Source: Artemia franciscana (Eukaryota; Arthropoda; Branchiopoda; Anostraca; Artemiidae). From it: a DNA stretch of 64,000 nt. Below are positions 11,590 to 24,065 of this stretch, in pieces. The translations under genes were made by a program, and so were the position numbers. The stretch covers positions 53,638,068 through 53,702,067 of the forward strand of contig NC_088866.1 in the NCBI RefSeq assembly GCF_032884065.1. The letters are read 5' to 3'. Numbering within the stretch: the stretch's first letter is position 1; each line of letters begins with the position of its first letter. The notes under the pieces are model-generated. The model searched no databases. It worked only from the letters and a program-made list of their open reading frames with translations, and was not told the origin of the DNA.

Positions 11590-11935
11590 ATACCAAATGG
11601 TCTAAAGTGCTAAAGAGTTTTGCCTTTATTTTAATGTTTTAGGAAGAACAGAGGAGGTGATATGTCATATAATGCAGGGCTTTAATTGGATGAAAATAGG
11701 CAGTAAAGTGGCCACCATTTCCTCACAAAAATTCAAAACTTAAATTAATAATTTTTGCACTTCTCATACATTTACTTTCTATTATACAAACCCCCTAAAA
11801 AGACCTGGGCTATGTTGTAAAAGCCACCCCTCTGCAAAAAAAGACAAAAAAAAAAGACTGCATAAAAAGTAATGACAGACCTATCAATTCCTTTGCCTCA
11901 GTGCCATAGCAAGACTCGAAAACAAATTTTATTCG
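11590..11935 (+). repeat. Interspersed repeat E, partial copy
   Basis: Shares 'ggtctaaagtgctaaagag' and the following ~340 bp (to 'gccatagcaagactcgaaa') with 14246-14585 and, in reverse, with 35380-36370. It breaks off where the minisatellite element begins. Confidence 0.8.
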
Positions 11936-14035
11936 AAAATAAATTAGATTGGTTTAAAAAGGAAAATAAGAGGCTTAATGCCGGTCAGGATTTAAAATAA
12001 GAGCTCTGAGTCACGATGTCCTTCTAAATATCAAAATTCATTAAGATCCGATCACCCACTCGTAAGTTATAAATACCTAATTTTTTCTAATTTTTCCTCT
12101 CCCTTTAGCCCCCCAGATGGTCGAATCTGGGAAAACGACTATCAAGTCAAATTGTGCAGCTCCCTGACACGCCTACTAATTTTAATCGTCCTAGCACGTC
12201 CAGAAGCACCAAACTCGCCAAATCACTGAACTCCTACCCCCAACTCCCCCAAAGAGAGCGAATCCAGTACGATTCTGTCAATCACGTATCAAGGACATTT
12301 GTGTATTCTATCCACAAAGCTTCATCCCGATTCCTACACTCCAAGTGTTTTTCCAAGATTTCCCCCTCCAACTCCCCCCAATGTCAAACGATCTGGTCGG
12401 TATTTGAAATAAGAGCTCTGAGACATGAATTCTTTCTAAAAATCAATTTCATTAAGATCCGATCATCTATTCGTAAGATAAAAATACCCCATTTTTTTAC
12501 GTTTTCCAAGAATTCCGGTTTCCCCCTCCAACTCCCCCCAACGTCACAGGATCTGGTCGAATTTAAAATAAGAACTTTAAAGCACAAGATCCTTCTAAAT
12601 ATCAAATTTCATTAAGATCTGGTCACCCTTTCGTAAGTTACAAATACCTCAATTTTCAAAATTACCCCCCCCCCTCCAATTCCACCAAAGAGAGCAGATT
12701 CGGTCCGGTTATGTCAGTCACGTATCTTAGACAGGTTTTTAATCTTCCCATCCAGTTTCATCCTGATCTCACCGCTTTAAGTATTTTCTAAGATTTCCGA
12801 CCCCCCCCCCCAACTGCCCCCCCCCCCAATTACGCTTGATCCGGTTGAGATTTAAAATTAGAGATCTGAGTTACGAGGTCCTTCTAAATATGAAGTTTCA
12901 TGAAGATCCGATCACTCCTTCGTAAGTTAAAAATACGTCATTTTTTCTTATTTTTCAGAATTAACCCCCCCCCCCAATAGATCGGATCCGTTTCAATTAC
13001 GTTAATCACGTATGTAAGACTTCTGCTTATTTTTCCCACCATGTTTCATCCCGATCCCTCCAATCTAAGCGTTTTCCATGATTTTAGGTTCCCCCTCCCC
13101 AAACTTCCCCCAACGTCACCAGATCCAGTCAGGATTTAAAATAAGAGCTTTGAGACACGATACCCTTCTAAATATCAAATTTCATTGAGATCCGATAACC
13201 CGTTCGTAAGTTAAAAATACCTCATTTTTCTAATTTTTCAGAATTAACCCCTCCCCCAACTACCCCAAAGAGAGCGGATCCGTTCCGGTTATGCCAATCA
13301 TGTATCTAGGACTCGTGATTATTTTTTCCACCAAGTTTCATCCCGATCCCTCCACTCTAAGTGTTTTTCAAGTTTTAGGTTCCCCCCTCCCAACTCCCCC
13401 CCCCAATGTCACCAGATCTGGTCGGGTTTAAAATAAGAGCTCTGAGCCACGATATCCTTCTAAATATCAAATTTCATTGAGATCCGATCACCCGTTCGTA
13501 AGTTAAAAATACTTCATTTTTCTAATTTTTCAGAAACCCCTCCCCCCCCCAACAATCCCAAAGAGAGCGGATCCGTTCCGTTTATGTCAATCATGTATCT
13601 GGGACTTGTGCATATTTTTTCCATCAAGTTTCATCCCGATCCCTCCACTCTAAGTGTTTTCCAAGATTTTAGGTTTCCCCCCTCCAACTCCCCCCAATGT
13701 CATCAGATCCTGTCGGGATTGAAATTAAGAGCTCTGAGACACAATATCATTCCAAACATCAAATTTCATTAAGATCCCATCACCCACTTCATAAGTTAAA
13801 AATACTTCATTTTTTCCGAATTAACCGGCCCCCCACTCCCCCCCCCAGATGGTCAAATTGGGAAAATGACAATTTCTAATTTAAGCTGGTCCCGTCTCTG
13901 ATACGCCTGCCAAATTTCATCGTCCTAGCTTACCTGGAAGTGCCTAAAGTAGCAAAACCGGGACCAACAGACCGACAGACAGACAGACCGATTGGCGATT
14001 GCTATATGTCGCTTGGTTAATACCAAGTGCCATAA
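11936..14035 (+). mobile_element. Minisatellite-bearing element M, copy 1
   Basis: About seven degenerate units of ~285-297 bp, each with 'gatccgatcacccgttcgta', a C-run, 'aagagagcggatccg', 'gtttcatcccgatccctcc' and 'taaaataagagctctgag'. It ends with a (CAGA)n tract, 'ttgctatatgtcgcttgg' and the hairpin CTTGGT-TAAT-ACCAAG followed by TGCCATA. The other end is truncated relative to copies 2 and 3. Pairing of TATGGCACTTG (5' side in copy 3) with CAAGTGCCATA (3' side) gives subterminal inverted repeats. A minisatellite core, subterminal inverted repeats and a terminal hairpin recall non-autonomous Helentron/DINE elements; the class is inference. Confidence 0.65.
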
Positions 14036-15065
14036 AAAGATTGTTTTCAGTTGCTAGCCAGCAAAACAAATGAATTTATAATGAGATCTATACTAGATAG
14101 AATTAACGGAAATGACAACGAGCTATTGTTACAGTTTCATTTCAAGAAGTAAATTCCGTCTACGATGACTTAGATAAACTTGCGAAGAAAGAAATACCCG
14201 CAATTTAAAGGGAACCTCGACAATCATGCGTCGTAGGTAGGTAGTAGAAATGGTCTAAAGTGCTAAAGAGCTCGGCCTTGATTTTAATGTTTTATGATGA
14301 ACAGAGGAGGTGATATGTCATATAATGCAGAGCTTTAATTGGATGAAAATAGGCAGTAAAGTGGTCACCATTTCCTCACAAAAATCCAAAACTTAAATTA
14401 ATAATTTTTGTACTTCTCATACATTTACTTTCTATTATATAAATCCCTTAAAAAACAACTAGGCTCTGTTGTAAAAGCCACCCCTCTTCGCAAAAAAAGC
14501 AAACTCAACACAGACTACCAAAAAGTAATGATAGGCCTATCAATTTCTTTGCCTCAGTGCCATAGCAAGACTCGAAAAAAAATTTCTGACAGTAAAAAGA
14601 AGTAAATAATTAGCTTTTCAGTCCTGTTGCGACAGCACAATCCTGAAATATGATTTTGACAGCCTAAAAAAGTTAGGATTTTAAATTTATCCTCCTTGCT
14701 ATTACGAAATGAAGATTTTCGCCTCGCAGTTGGGTTTTGCGGTAATACGGTCAGATTCCATTGACAAACCTAAATTTAATTAAATACTTTTTGACGGTAT
14801 ACGTTACTATACATTAGTAAAATTTAAAAAAAGACCATACAAATTGACTAATATCTTGTTTCAAACTTGTTTGCAAAAAGAAACAGTCTTAATATTGGCA
14901 AATTTATGAAAAGCTCAACTATTAAAAATCAATTACAAAAAAAAATCACTTTCGTCCAGATCCAAACCAGAGCAAGCAGTCCCAACCACAAATCCAACAC
15001 CATGTGATGGGGGGTGCACCCCCGCGCCCTCCTTGGATCCGCCCCTGTTCAGATTGAAAGATGTA
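14036..15065 (+). repeat. Interspersed repeat E, long copy without MITE
   Basis: Runs from 'agattgttttcagttgctag' to 'ggatccgcccctgttcagat'. The reverse complement appears at 34905-36430 with a 626-bp MITE inside, so this copy serves as the empty site for that MITE (around 14397-14412). No coding capacity seen. Confidence 0.8.
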
Positions 15066-15668
15066 TCTCTCATTTGAAGACTGAGCCGCTTTGAGGCGAA
15101 TTATTATTTTATTTTATTTCTGAACATTTTTGAATTAATGCATGTTTTGATTTTGGCTCTCCGCACATGAATAATTAGAACAAAATTTGGATATTCATTT
15201 ATATTTTTGGCTAAATGGTTTTCTCATAGTTTTGATTGGACGATTTTGAGAAGAAAGGAGCTGGGGAGTAGACCTAGTTACCCTCCAGTTTCTTGGTCAA
15301 ACAGTTCGTGGTAACGAACTGTAGTAAGGAGCGACCCGGCTCAATAGTAACCAAAACTCTAAAAAACGGAATTTTGATACCAATAGTAACATCAAAAGAA
15401 TCGCAATCTAATGCTGATTTTAAATATATAGGTTTCATCAAGTTTAGTCTAACCCATCAAAAGTTAAGAGCCTGAGAAAATCAACCCTATTTTAGAAAAT
15501 AGGGCGAAACACACCCTCAAAGTCATAGAATCTTAATGAAAATCACACCATCAGATTCAGCGTATCAGAGAACCCTGCTGTACAAGTTCCAAGATCCTAT
15601 CTACAAAAATGTGGAATTTTGTATTTTTTGCCAGAAGACAAATCACGGATGCGTGTTTATTTGTTTGT
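15066..15668 (+). repeat. Interspersed repeat R, 5' part, interrupted
   Basis: The segment ending 'gcgtgtttatttgtttg' normally continues into 'ttccaggggtgatcgtatcg', as seen uninterrupted at 63765-64000 (+) and 23480-23760 (-). Here element M copy 2 sits between the two halves (15669-18732). Confidence 0.75.
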
Positions 15669-18600
15669 TTTTATGGGCACTTGGTATTAACCAACTGACA
15701 TATAGCAATCGCCAATTCTGTCGGTCTGTCTGTCTGTCTGTCGGTCCCGGTTTTGCTACTTTAGGCACTTCCAGAAAAGCTAGGACGATGAAATTTGGCA
15801 GGCGTATCAGGGACGGGACCAGCTTAAATTAGAAATAGTCGTCTTCCCAATTTGACCATCTGGGGGGGGCGGTTAATTCGGAAAAATAGAAGTATTTTTA
15901 ACTTACGAACTGTTGATCAGATCTTAATGAAATTTGATGTTTGGAAGGATATCGTGTCTCAGAGCTGTTATTATAAAACCCGACCAGATCTGGTGACATT
16001 GGGGGGGATATGGGATGGGGAAACCTAAAATCTTGGAAAACAATTAGAGTGGAGGGATCAGGATGAAACTTGGTGGGAAAAATAAGCACAAGTTCTAGAT
16101 ACATGATTGATATAACCGGAACGGATTCGCTCTCTTTAGGGTGGTTGGGGGGGGGGGTAATTCTGAAAAATTAAAAAAGAGAGATTTTTAACTTACAAAC
16201 GGGTGATCGGATCTCAATGAAAATTGATATTTAGAAGGATATGGTGTCTTAGAGCTCTTATTTTAAATCCAGACCAGATCTGGTGACATTGGGGGGAGGG
16301 AGTTGGGAGGGGGAAACCTAAAACTTGGAATAAGCTTAGAGTCGAGGGATCGGGATGAAACTTGGTGGGAATATTAAGCACAAGTCCTAGATACATGACT
16401 GACATAACCAGAACGGATCCGCTCTCTTTGGGGTAGTTGGGGGGGGGGATAATTCTGAAAAATTAGAAAAAATGAGGTATTTTTAACTTACGAACGAGTG
16501 ATCCGATCTCAATGAAATTTGATATTTAGAAGGAAATCGTGTCTCAGAGCTCTTATTTTAAATCCCGACCGGATCTGGTGACATTTGGGGGGATTTGGGA
16601 GGGGGAAACCTAAAACTTGGAAAACACTTATAGTGGAGGGATCGGGATGAAACTTGGTGGGAAAAATAAGCACAAGTCCTAGACACATAATTGACATAAC
16701 CGGAACGGATCTGCTCTTTTTTAGGGAGTTGGGGGGTTAGAAATAGTCGTTTTCCCGATTTGACCATCTGGGGGGGGGAGTGGGGGGCCAGTTAATTCGG
16801 AAAAATTAGAAAAATTGAAGTATTTTTAACTTACGAACTGTTGATCATATCTTAATGAAATTTGATGTTTGGAAGGGTATCGTGTCTCAGAGCTGTTATT
16901 TTACATCCCGACCAGATCTGGTGACATTGGGGGGAGATATGGGAGGGGGAAACCTAAAATCTTGGAAAAGACTTAGAGTGAAGGGATCGGGATGAAACTT
17001 GGTGGGAAAAACAAGCACAAGTCCTAGATACATGATTGAACCGGAACGGATCCACTCTCTTTGGGGTTGTTGGAGTGGGGGGGGGGGGTAATTCTGAAAA
17101 ATTAAAAAATGAGGAATTTTTAACTTACGAACGGGTGATCGGATATCAATGAAATTTGATATTTAGAAGGATATGGTGTCTTAGAGCTGTTATTTTAAAT
17201 CCCGACCAGATCTGGTGACATTGGGGGGGGGAGTTGGGAGGGGGAAACCTAAAACTTGGAAAAACCTTAGAGTGAAGGGATCGGGATGAAACTTGGTGGA
17301 AAAAATAATCACGAGTCCTAGATACATGATTGACAGAACTGGAACGGATCCGCTCTCTTTGGGGTAGTCGGGGGAGGGGTTAATTCTGAAAAATTAGAAA
17401 AAATGAGGTATTTTTAACTTGCGAACGGTTGATCGCATCTCAATGAAATTTGATATTTAGAAGGATATCGTGTCTCAAAGCTCTTATTTTAAATCCTGAC
17501 CGGATCTGGTGACATTGGAGGAAGGTTTTGGGTGGGGATTCTAAAATCATGGAAAACGCTTAAATTGGAGGGATCGGGATGAAACTTGGTGGGAAAAATA
17601 AGAGCAGAAGTCTTACATACGTCATTTACATAATTGGAATGGATCCGCTCTATTGGGGGGGGGGGGGGGTTAATTCTGAAAAATGAGAAAAAAATGACGT
17701 ATTTTTAACTTACGGAGTGATCGGATCTTCATGAAACTTCATATTTAGAAGGACCTCGTAACTCAGATCTCTTATTTTAAATCTCTACCGGATCAAGCGT
17801 AATTGGGGGGGGGGGGCGTTGGGGGGACCGGAAATCTTAGAAAATACTTAAAGCGGTGAGATCAGGATAAAACTGGATGGGAAGATTAGAATCCTGTCTA
17901 AGATACGTGACTGACATAACCAGACCGGATCTGCTCTCTTTGGTGGAATTGGGGGGGGGGGGGTAATTTTGAAAATTGAGGTATTTGTAACTTACGAAAG
18001 GGTGGCCAGATCTTAATGAAATTTGATATTTAGAAGGATCTTGTGCTTTAAAGTTCTAATTTTAAATTCCTACCAGATCCTGTGACATTGGGGGGAGTTG
18101 GAGGGGGAAATCAGAATTCTTTTTTTGAAATTTGATTTTTAGAAGGAATTCATGTCTCAGAGCTCTTATTTCAAATCCCAACCAGATCTTTTGACATTGG
18201 GGGGAGTAGGAGGGGGAAATCTTGGAAAAACACTTGGAGTGGAGGAATCGGGATGAAGCTTGGTGGATAGAATAAACAAATGTTCTTGATACGTGATTGA
18301 CAGAATCGTACTGAATACGCTCTCTTTGGGGAAATTGGGGGGAGGGGTTCAGTGATCTGGCGAGTTTGGTGCTTCTGGAGGTGCTAGGACGATTAAAATT
18401 AGTAGGCGTGTCAGGGAGCTGCACAGTTTGACTTGATAAAGTCATTTTCCCAGATTCGACCATCTGGGGGGCTAAAGGGAGAGGAAAAATTAGAAAAAAT
18501 TAGGTATTTATAACTTACGAGTGGGTGATCGGATCTTAATGAATTTTGATATTTAGAAGGACATCGTGACTCAGAGCTCTTATTTTAAATCCTGACCGGC

Positions 18601-18732
18601 ATTAAGCCTCTTATTCTCCTTTTTAAATCAATCTATTGATTCATAGAATTTTGTTAGAGCTCATACCATATGATCTCTTGGCTCTTAGCTCTTCTCGCCT
18701 CGTCACAAGTGCCATATGAGCTCTTAGCTCTT
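15669..18732 (-). mobile_element. Element M, copy 2, inserted in repeat R/G
   Basis: About nine ~290-bp units in minus orientation (G-runs on the plus strand). It starts with GGCACTTGGTATTAACCAA and a (GTCT)n tract and ends with 'cacaagtgccatatgagctc' and 'ttagctcttg'. Both termini are present. The flanks are T-rich ('tttgtttgttttt' left, 'tttttttgttgttg' right), and two uninterrupted copies of the target exist in this window. Insertion in a T-run fits Helentron-type integration; no transposase or Rep/helicase is encoded. Confidence 0.7.
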
Positions 18733-19765
18733 GTTTTTTTGTTGTTGTTTTTTCCAGGGGTGATCGTATCGACCCAGTGGTCCTAGAATTTTGCGAGAGG
18801 GCTCATTCGAACGGAAATGAAAAGATCTAGTGCCCTTTTTAAGTGACCAAAAATATCGGAGGGCACCTAGGCCCCCTCCCACGCTCATTTTTTCCCCAAA
18901 GCAGTCGGATCAAAATTCTGAGATAGCCATTTTAGTCAGCATAGTCGAAAAACCTTATAACTATATCTTTAAGGACGACTTAGTCCCCCACAGTCCCCGT
19001 GGTTGGGGCTGAAAGTTGCTAATTTTGACCAGTGTTTGCATATATTAATGGTTATTGGGAAATGTAGAGACGTTTTCAGGGGGATTTTTGGTTGGGAGGG
19101 GGGTTTGAGAAGAGGGGGCTATGTGGGGGAAATTTTCCATGGAGGAATTTGTCATGGGGGAAGAAGATTTCCATAAAGGGGGCGCAGCATTTTCTAGCAT
19201 TATTTAGAAAAACAATGAGAAAATAAATACGAAAAAGTTTTTTTTTCAACTGGAAGTATGGAGTAGCATTAAAACTTAAAACGAACAGAAAATATTACGC
19301 ATATAAGGGGTTCACCTCCTCCTAATACCTCACTCTTTACGCTAAAGGATTTTTAGTAATTTCAGCTATTTATTCTACGGCCTTTGTGATTCAGGGGACA
19401 AAATTTAAGCTTTAATGCAAAGAGTTATTGACGAGGTATTGACGAGTGGGCGAACCTTCTCATATACGTAATAAAAACATACGAACATAGAAGTTTGTTA
19501 CGTAAGCTAATTCGTAAGTTACGTATATCTTTTACTAATGAAAACGTTCGTAAAAACTAAAATTTCTAGTTGCCTTTTTAAGTACCCAAAAAATTGGAGA
19601 GCAACTGGGCCTCCTTCCCCTCCTTTTTTCGCAAAATCATTCGATCAAAACTATGGGAAAGCCATTTAGCCAAATAAATAAATATGCAAATTTCGCTTTA
19701 ATTATTCATCTGCGGAGAGCCGAAATCAAATCATGGATTAACTAAAAAACGTTTAGAAATTAAAT
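18733..19765 (+). repeat. Interspersed repeat G and associated outer foldback arm
   Basis: Begins 'ttccaggggtgatcgtatcg' and continues through 'agtgccctttttaagtgacc', G-rich tracts and 'aaaacttaaaacgaacag'. Most of it appears reversed at 23111-23690, so 18.7-20.1 kb and 22.9-23.7 kb are arms of another large inverted arrangement. No gene. Confidence 0.7.
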
Positions 19766-20060
19766 AAAAAACAAGTTTTTTTAAATGAAAGTAAGGAGCG
19801 ACATTAAAACTTAAAACGAACAGAAATTACTCCGTATATGAAAGGAGCTTTTCTTCCTCAACGCCCCGCTCTTTACGCTAAAGTTTTTTCATTTTTTAAA
19901 AAGTAGAGCTAAGAGAGAGAGTCAAACTTTAGCGTACAGAGGGAGGCGTTGAGGAAGAAAAGCCCCTTTCATATACGGAGTAACGTCTGTTCGTTTTAAG
20001 TTTTAATGTCGCTCCTTACTTTCATTTAAAAAAACCTTGTTTTTTTTAAATTAATACCTA
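19766..20060. repeat. Foldback element F, copy 1
   Basis: Two ~125-bp arms: 'gtaaggagcgacattaaaac' at about 19792 and its reverse complement at about 20010, with inner parts 'ccgtatatgaaagg' / 'cctttcatatacgg' and 'ctttacgctaaag' also paired. Almost the whole element can fold as one hairpin. Further copies at 22855, 26935 and 31875. Confidence 0.8.
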
Positions 20061-21540
20061 TTAGAGGCAACTCTATAGCGTTACCTATAATGAAGGCCAT
20101 AAGGCTCTCATGTTTTTTTTTTTTGTTTTTTTTTTATAGTTTTTGTTACAAAGGCATATCATATGGAAGGGGTGGTTGTATAAACTTAGAAGAGGGGTCA
20201 TTCAATTGGAAATTAGAAGTTCTAGTGCCTTTTTGAGAGTAAAAAGCGATCGGAGGGCAGCTAACCTCCCCCCATACACTATTATTTCCTCCAAATGCAT
20301 CTGATTAAAATTTTGAGATAGCCATTGTGTTAAAGATAGTTTGAAGATCAGATAACAAAACTCTGGGGTCAACAAAACTACCAGGGCCCGAAGGCAAGTG
20401 TTTTAAGTTATGTCCTGGGGCTATATTTGGTTTTTACGGAAGGGATGATCGTATGAACTTCGGAGAGGGCTCATTCGATTGGAAATCCGAAGTTCTAGTG
20501 TCCTTTTTAAGAGTCAAAAGTGATCGGATGACTTTTACCCCCCCCCCCACCATCATTTCCCCAGATGTATATATTTCTTAGATAGTTTTTCATTTCGAAA
20601 CAGTCCAACGATGAGGTAACAACAGTTTCAGGGTCACAATAACCTCCAGAGCCTAGGGGAAGGATGATAACTTATTCTTCGGGGGGCACACAAAGTTTTT
20701 ATGGAAAAGGTGGTCGTATAAACTTCGGAGGGGACTCATTTGATTGAAAATTGAAAGTGATAGTTCTCTTCTTAAGAGTCAAAAGTGATCGGATGGCATC
20801 TATACCCCTTAATTCCCCCCCTACACACACGCCTTAATTTCCTCAAATACATCTGATTCTGAGATAGTCATCTTGTTCGAAATAGTCAAATGACGAGGTA
20901 ACAAAATTTTGAGGTCGAAATAACCCTTCATAACTCGGGGGAAGGATTGTAACTTATGCGCTGGGGGTACTTAAGTCTTTATTGAAGAGGTACTCTTATG
21001 GACTTCGAAGGAGACTCTGATTATTCGAAATTGAAAGTTGTAGTGCCTTTTTAAGAGTCAAAAGTGATCGAACGGTAACCCCCCCACCCCCTTCTACCAG
21101 CCCTTTTTTGCCAAAATGTGTCTGATTGAATTCTTGAGAAAGTAATGTTGTTCAAAATAGACTAAAAATCATATAACAGAACTCCGAGATTTACACAACC
21201 CCCCAGAACCCGGAGGCAAATGCTCTAAATTATGTTACACGGGTGCATATAAAGTTTTTACGGATGGGGTGGTTGTATAAACTTTGGAGGGGGCTCATCA
21301 GACTGGAAATTCAAAGTTCTCATTCTCGTTTTAAGAGTCGAAAGTGACCAGTGTGCTACTAGCCCCCCCCCCCCTAGCAGTCATCCCCAGATAGATCCGA
21401 TCGAATTTATGAGATAGACGTTTTCTTAAAATAAGTTCAAAGACCAGATAACAGAAACTCCGTTGTCGACATAACCCCTCAGAGCCCCGGGACAAGTTTT
21501 GTAAGTTATGCCCTGGGGGCATATAAGGTTTTTATGCAAT
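20061..21540 (+). repeat. ~275-bp satellite S, about five units
   Basis: The phrase 'taagagtcaaaagtgatcgg' recurs at about 20508, 20773, 21053 and (diverged) 21333, giving steps of 265-280 bp. Each unit also has 'gtataaacttcggagg', a 'ctcattcgattgg' block and a C-rich patch. The same family is found reversed at 55570-56106 and 58850-59190. Confidence 0.8.
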
Positions 21541-22194
21541 GTTTTTAAAACAGATAAGACTAACCCCCACCCCACTCAAGAAAACTTATTAACGATATTT
21601 TATTCCAAAACTTAAGCGAGCTGACCTCTGACCCTCCTTAGTCCGACTCCTCTCCTCCCCCCCCTCAAAAAAAACAATCAACGATATTTTATTCCAAACT
21701 TCTGGGAGCCGACCCCTGGCTCTCCCTCCATGGCCCAATGTTGGAATTTATTTTGGCATAAAAAATAATTTTTGATAGAGGAATTTATTTTGGTAAAAAA
21801 ATTATTTTTTTGATAGAGGAATTTCATAAAAACATTAAATTTTGGCAATCAAAAAGGAACAGAAATTCATTTAAAAAAAAAACTTTATGAAAAAAAAATT
21901 CGAGAAAAGTTAAGCCCACATTAAACTTAAAATCATGAGAAATAAAAACCTACAATAACTTAAACTCAAAATGACCAGAAATTACTATTAAAGAATAAAT
22001 GAAACCCAAAACAAGCAGAGATTAAATAAACAATCATGGCGAAAAAAGATACAGTAGATACTAATATAAACGAATAATTAAATCAAACAACGAACAAAAA
22101 TCTTTTGCTATTGAAGGATAAATGAAACTCAAAACGAACATAAATTAAATAAACAATCATTGCTAACAAACATACTTACTTGCTTAATCCTCGT
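21541..22194. repeat. AT-rich region with short tandem duplications
   Basis: 'aacgatattttattccaaa' occurs at about 21592 and 21681 (unit ~90 bp). 'gatagaggaattt' occurs twice about 40 bp apart near 21775-21830. 'aaatgaaac-caaaac' plus 'aaataaacaatcat' occurs at about 21990 and 22121. No coding frame. Confidence 0.6.
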
Positions 22195-22850
22195 GCCGGG
22201 GTGGCGTTGAGAGTGTCGTCAGCCTTCTCCATGTGGGTCTGTCTGCAGTAAGAGGATCTGCATCAGACGGCAAAATTCGAGCTTGGTCCTGGAAATTTCC
22301 GAGACTATCACTTCACTGGAACTTGGGTCTTCCTTTCGGACGCTTCCAGCCACTACTGGTTGGTTTAAAGCGGTAAAGAACCTGAGTCGGAGTGTCAGCA
22401 GGCAATCGGAAAAGATGTCCAAACCAATGAAGTGTCCGCTCGGCAACCAGGCGTGACAAATGTGACTGGGACATACTTCGTAGGCAGTCGTTGCTGACAA
22501 AGTCTGTCCATCGGATTTCTCTATATTTCCCGACGCTACTTAGACGGAAGAATGTTGAGGCGGTGCTTGACAGCTGCAGTTGCAGGCCAAGCTTCAGCTC
22601 CATGTAGTCGGATCAAATGGACTGACTCTCCAAGGATCTTCATTTTGGTGGCTCGTTTGATAGATGGCTTTTTCCAAACTTGGCTTTGACTAGCGAAGAC
22701 GGCAGAGGCCTTGGCCGCGCGGGAGGCAACCCCAAGGTCAATCCAGCCATTGAATGATATAATAGAGCCAAGATAAGGGAAGTGGTCAACTACTTCGAAT
22801 TGGTTTCCGGTAACTAAGTAATTAGGATTGTCAGCGCTAGACTTTCGCTA
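22195..22850 (-). pseudogene. LINE ORF2 C-terminal fragment (RT thumb and tail)
   Basis: Minus-strand translation starts NQFEVVDHFPYLGSIISFNG and WIDLGVASRAAKASAVF, a pattern known from the post-palm region of many LINE reverse transcriptases (VD-F-YLGS). It continues, after a frameshift near 22600, as VSNDCLRSMSQSHLSRLVAE, ERTLHWFGHLFRLPAD and GWKRPKGRPK, then in another frame as PTWRRLTTLS. The RxxxFGHxxRLP and GRPxxR parts are the usual C-terminal signature. At least two frameshifts. 5'-truncated. Confidence 0.8.
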
Positions 22851-22854
22851 ATTT

Positions 22855-23110
22855 TTTTAACTGAAAGTAAGGAGCGACATTAAAACTTAAAACGAACAGA
22901 AATTACCCCGTATATGAAAGGGGCTGCTCCTTCTTCAACGCCCTGCTCTTTACGATAAAGTTTTTACTATTTTAAAAAGTAGAGTTGAGAGAAAGAGTCA
23001 AACTTTAGTGCAAAGAGCAAGGCTTTGAAGAGGGATCAGCCCCTTTCATATACGGGGTAATTTCTGTTCGTTTTAAGTTTCAATTTAACTGACTTACTTT
23101 CATTTTTTTT
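22855..23110. repeat. Foldback element F, copy 2
   Basis: Arms 'gtaaggagcgacattaaaac' at 22867 and the reverse near 23060, 'taccccgtatatgaaagggg' against 'cccctttcatatacggggta'. Central 'actattttaaaaagtagag' is also palindromic. More diverged on the right arm than copy 1. Confidence 0.8.
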
Positions 23111-23960
23111 TTTTTAACTAGAACTTTTAATTTTACGAACACTTTTATAAGTAAAAATATACATAACTTACGAATTAACTTACGTAACGAGCTTCTATAT
23201 TCGTATACGTATATGAGGGGTTTCGCCCACTCGTCAATACCTCTCTCTTTACACTAAAGCTTAAATTTTGTCCCAATTCCTTAAGAATGACCCCCTGAAT
23301 CACAAAGGCCGTAGAATAAATAGTTGAAATTACTAAAATTACTTCAGCGTAAAGAGCAAGGTATTAGGAGAAGGTGAACCACTCATATACGTAATAATTT
23401 CTGCTCGTTTTAAGTTTTAATGCTGGTCCTCACTTTCAGTTGAAAGAACTTTTTCATATTTTTTTTTTAATGCAAAAAAATCCTTCAAGGAAATTTTCTT
23501 CAACCATGAAAAATTCCTCCATGGAAAGTTCGCGTGGGAGGGAGCCTAGGTGCCCTCCGATATTTTAGGTCACTTAAAAAGGGCACTAGAACTTTTAATT
23601 TCCGTAAGAATGAGCCCTCCCGCAACATTCTAGGACTTCTGGGTCGATACGATCACCCTGGAAAAAAAAAAAAAGAAACACGCGTCCGTGATCTGTCTTG
23701 TGGCAAAAAATACAAAATTCCTCATTTTTGTAGGTAGGAGCTTGAAACTTCTTGTGTAGAGTTCTCTGATACGCTAAATCTGATGGTGTGATTTTCGTTA
23801 AGATTCTATGACTTTTAAGTGATACTTCCCCCTATTTTCTAAAATAAGGCAAATTTTCTCAGGCTCGTAACTTTTGATGGATAAGTCAGTTTCTTTAGAG
23901 TTTCGGTTACTATTTACCCGGGTGGCTCCTCTCTACAGTTCGTTATCACGAACTGTTTGA
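23111..23960 (-). repeat. Repeat R/G, uninterrupted reverse copy
   Basis: Reverse complement of the G part (18745-19560) followed without a gap by that of the R part (15300-15668): the T-rich joint lies at about 23660-23700. This shows that M copy 2 is an insertion at that joint. Confidence 0.75.
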
Positions 23961-24065
23961 TTAGCCATGGTTTGATGTCCGCAACTATTCGATTTTAAGT
24001 CATTGGATCTCTTGAATTCTCTTGAAAGTTTTCTTGAATTTACTGGATATCTTGGGATGCACATG

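Noticed and set aside
12154-18463. Many 60-150-codon frames in the ~290-bp minisatellite arrays
   Set aside because: They share the same repetitive words (for example FHPDPSTLSVF) because the DNA is tandemly repeated. C-runs vary in length and break the frame from unit to unit.
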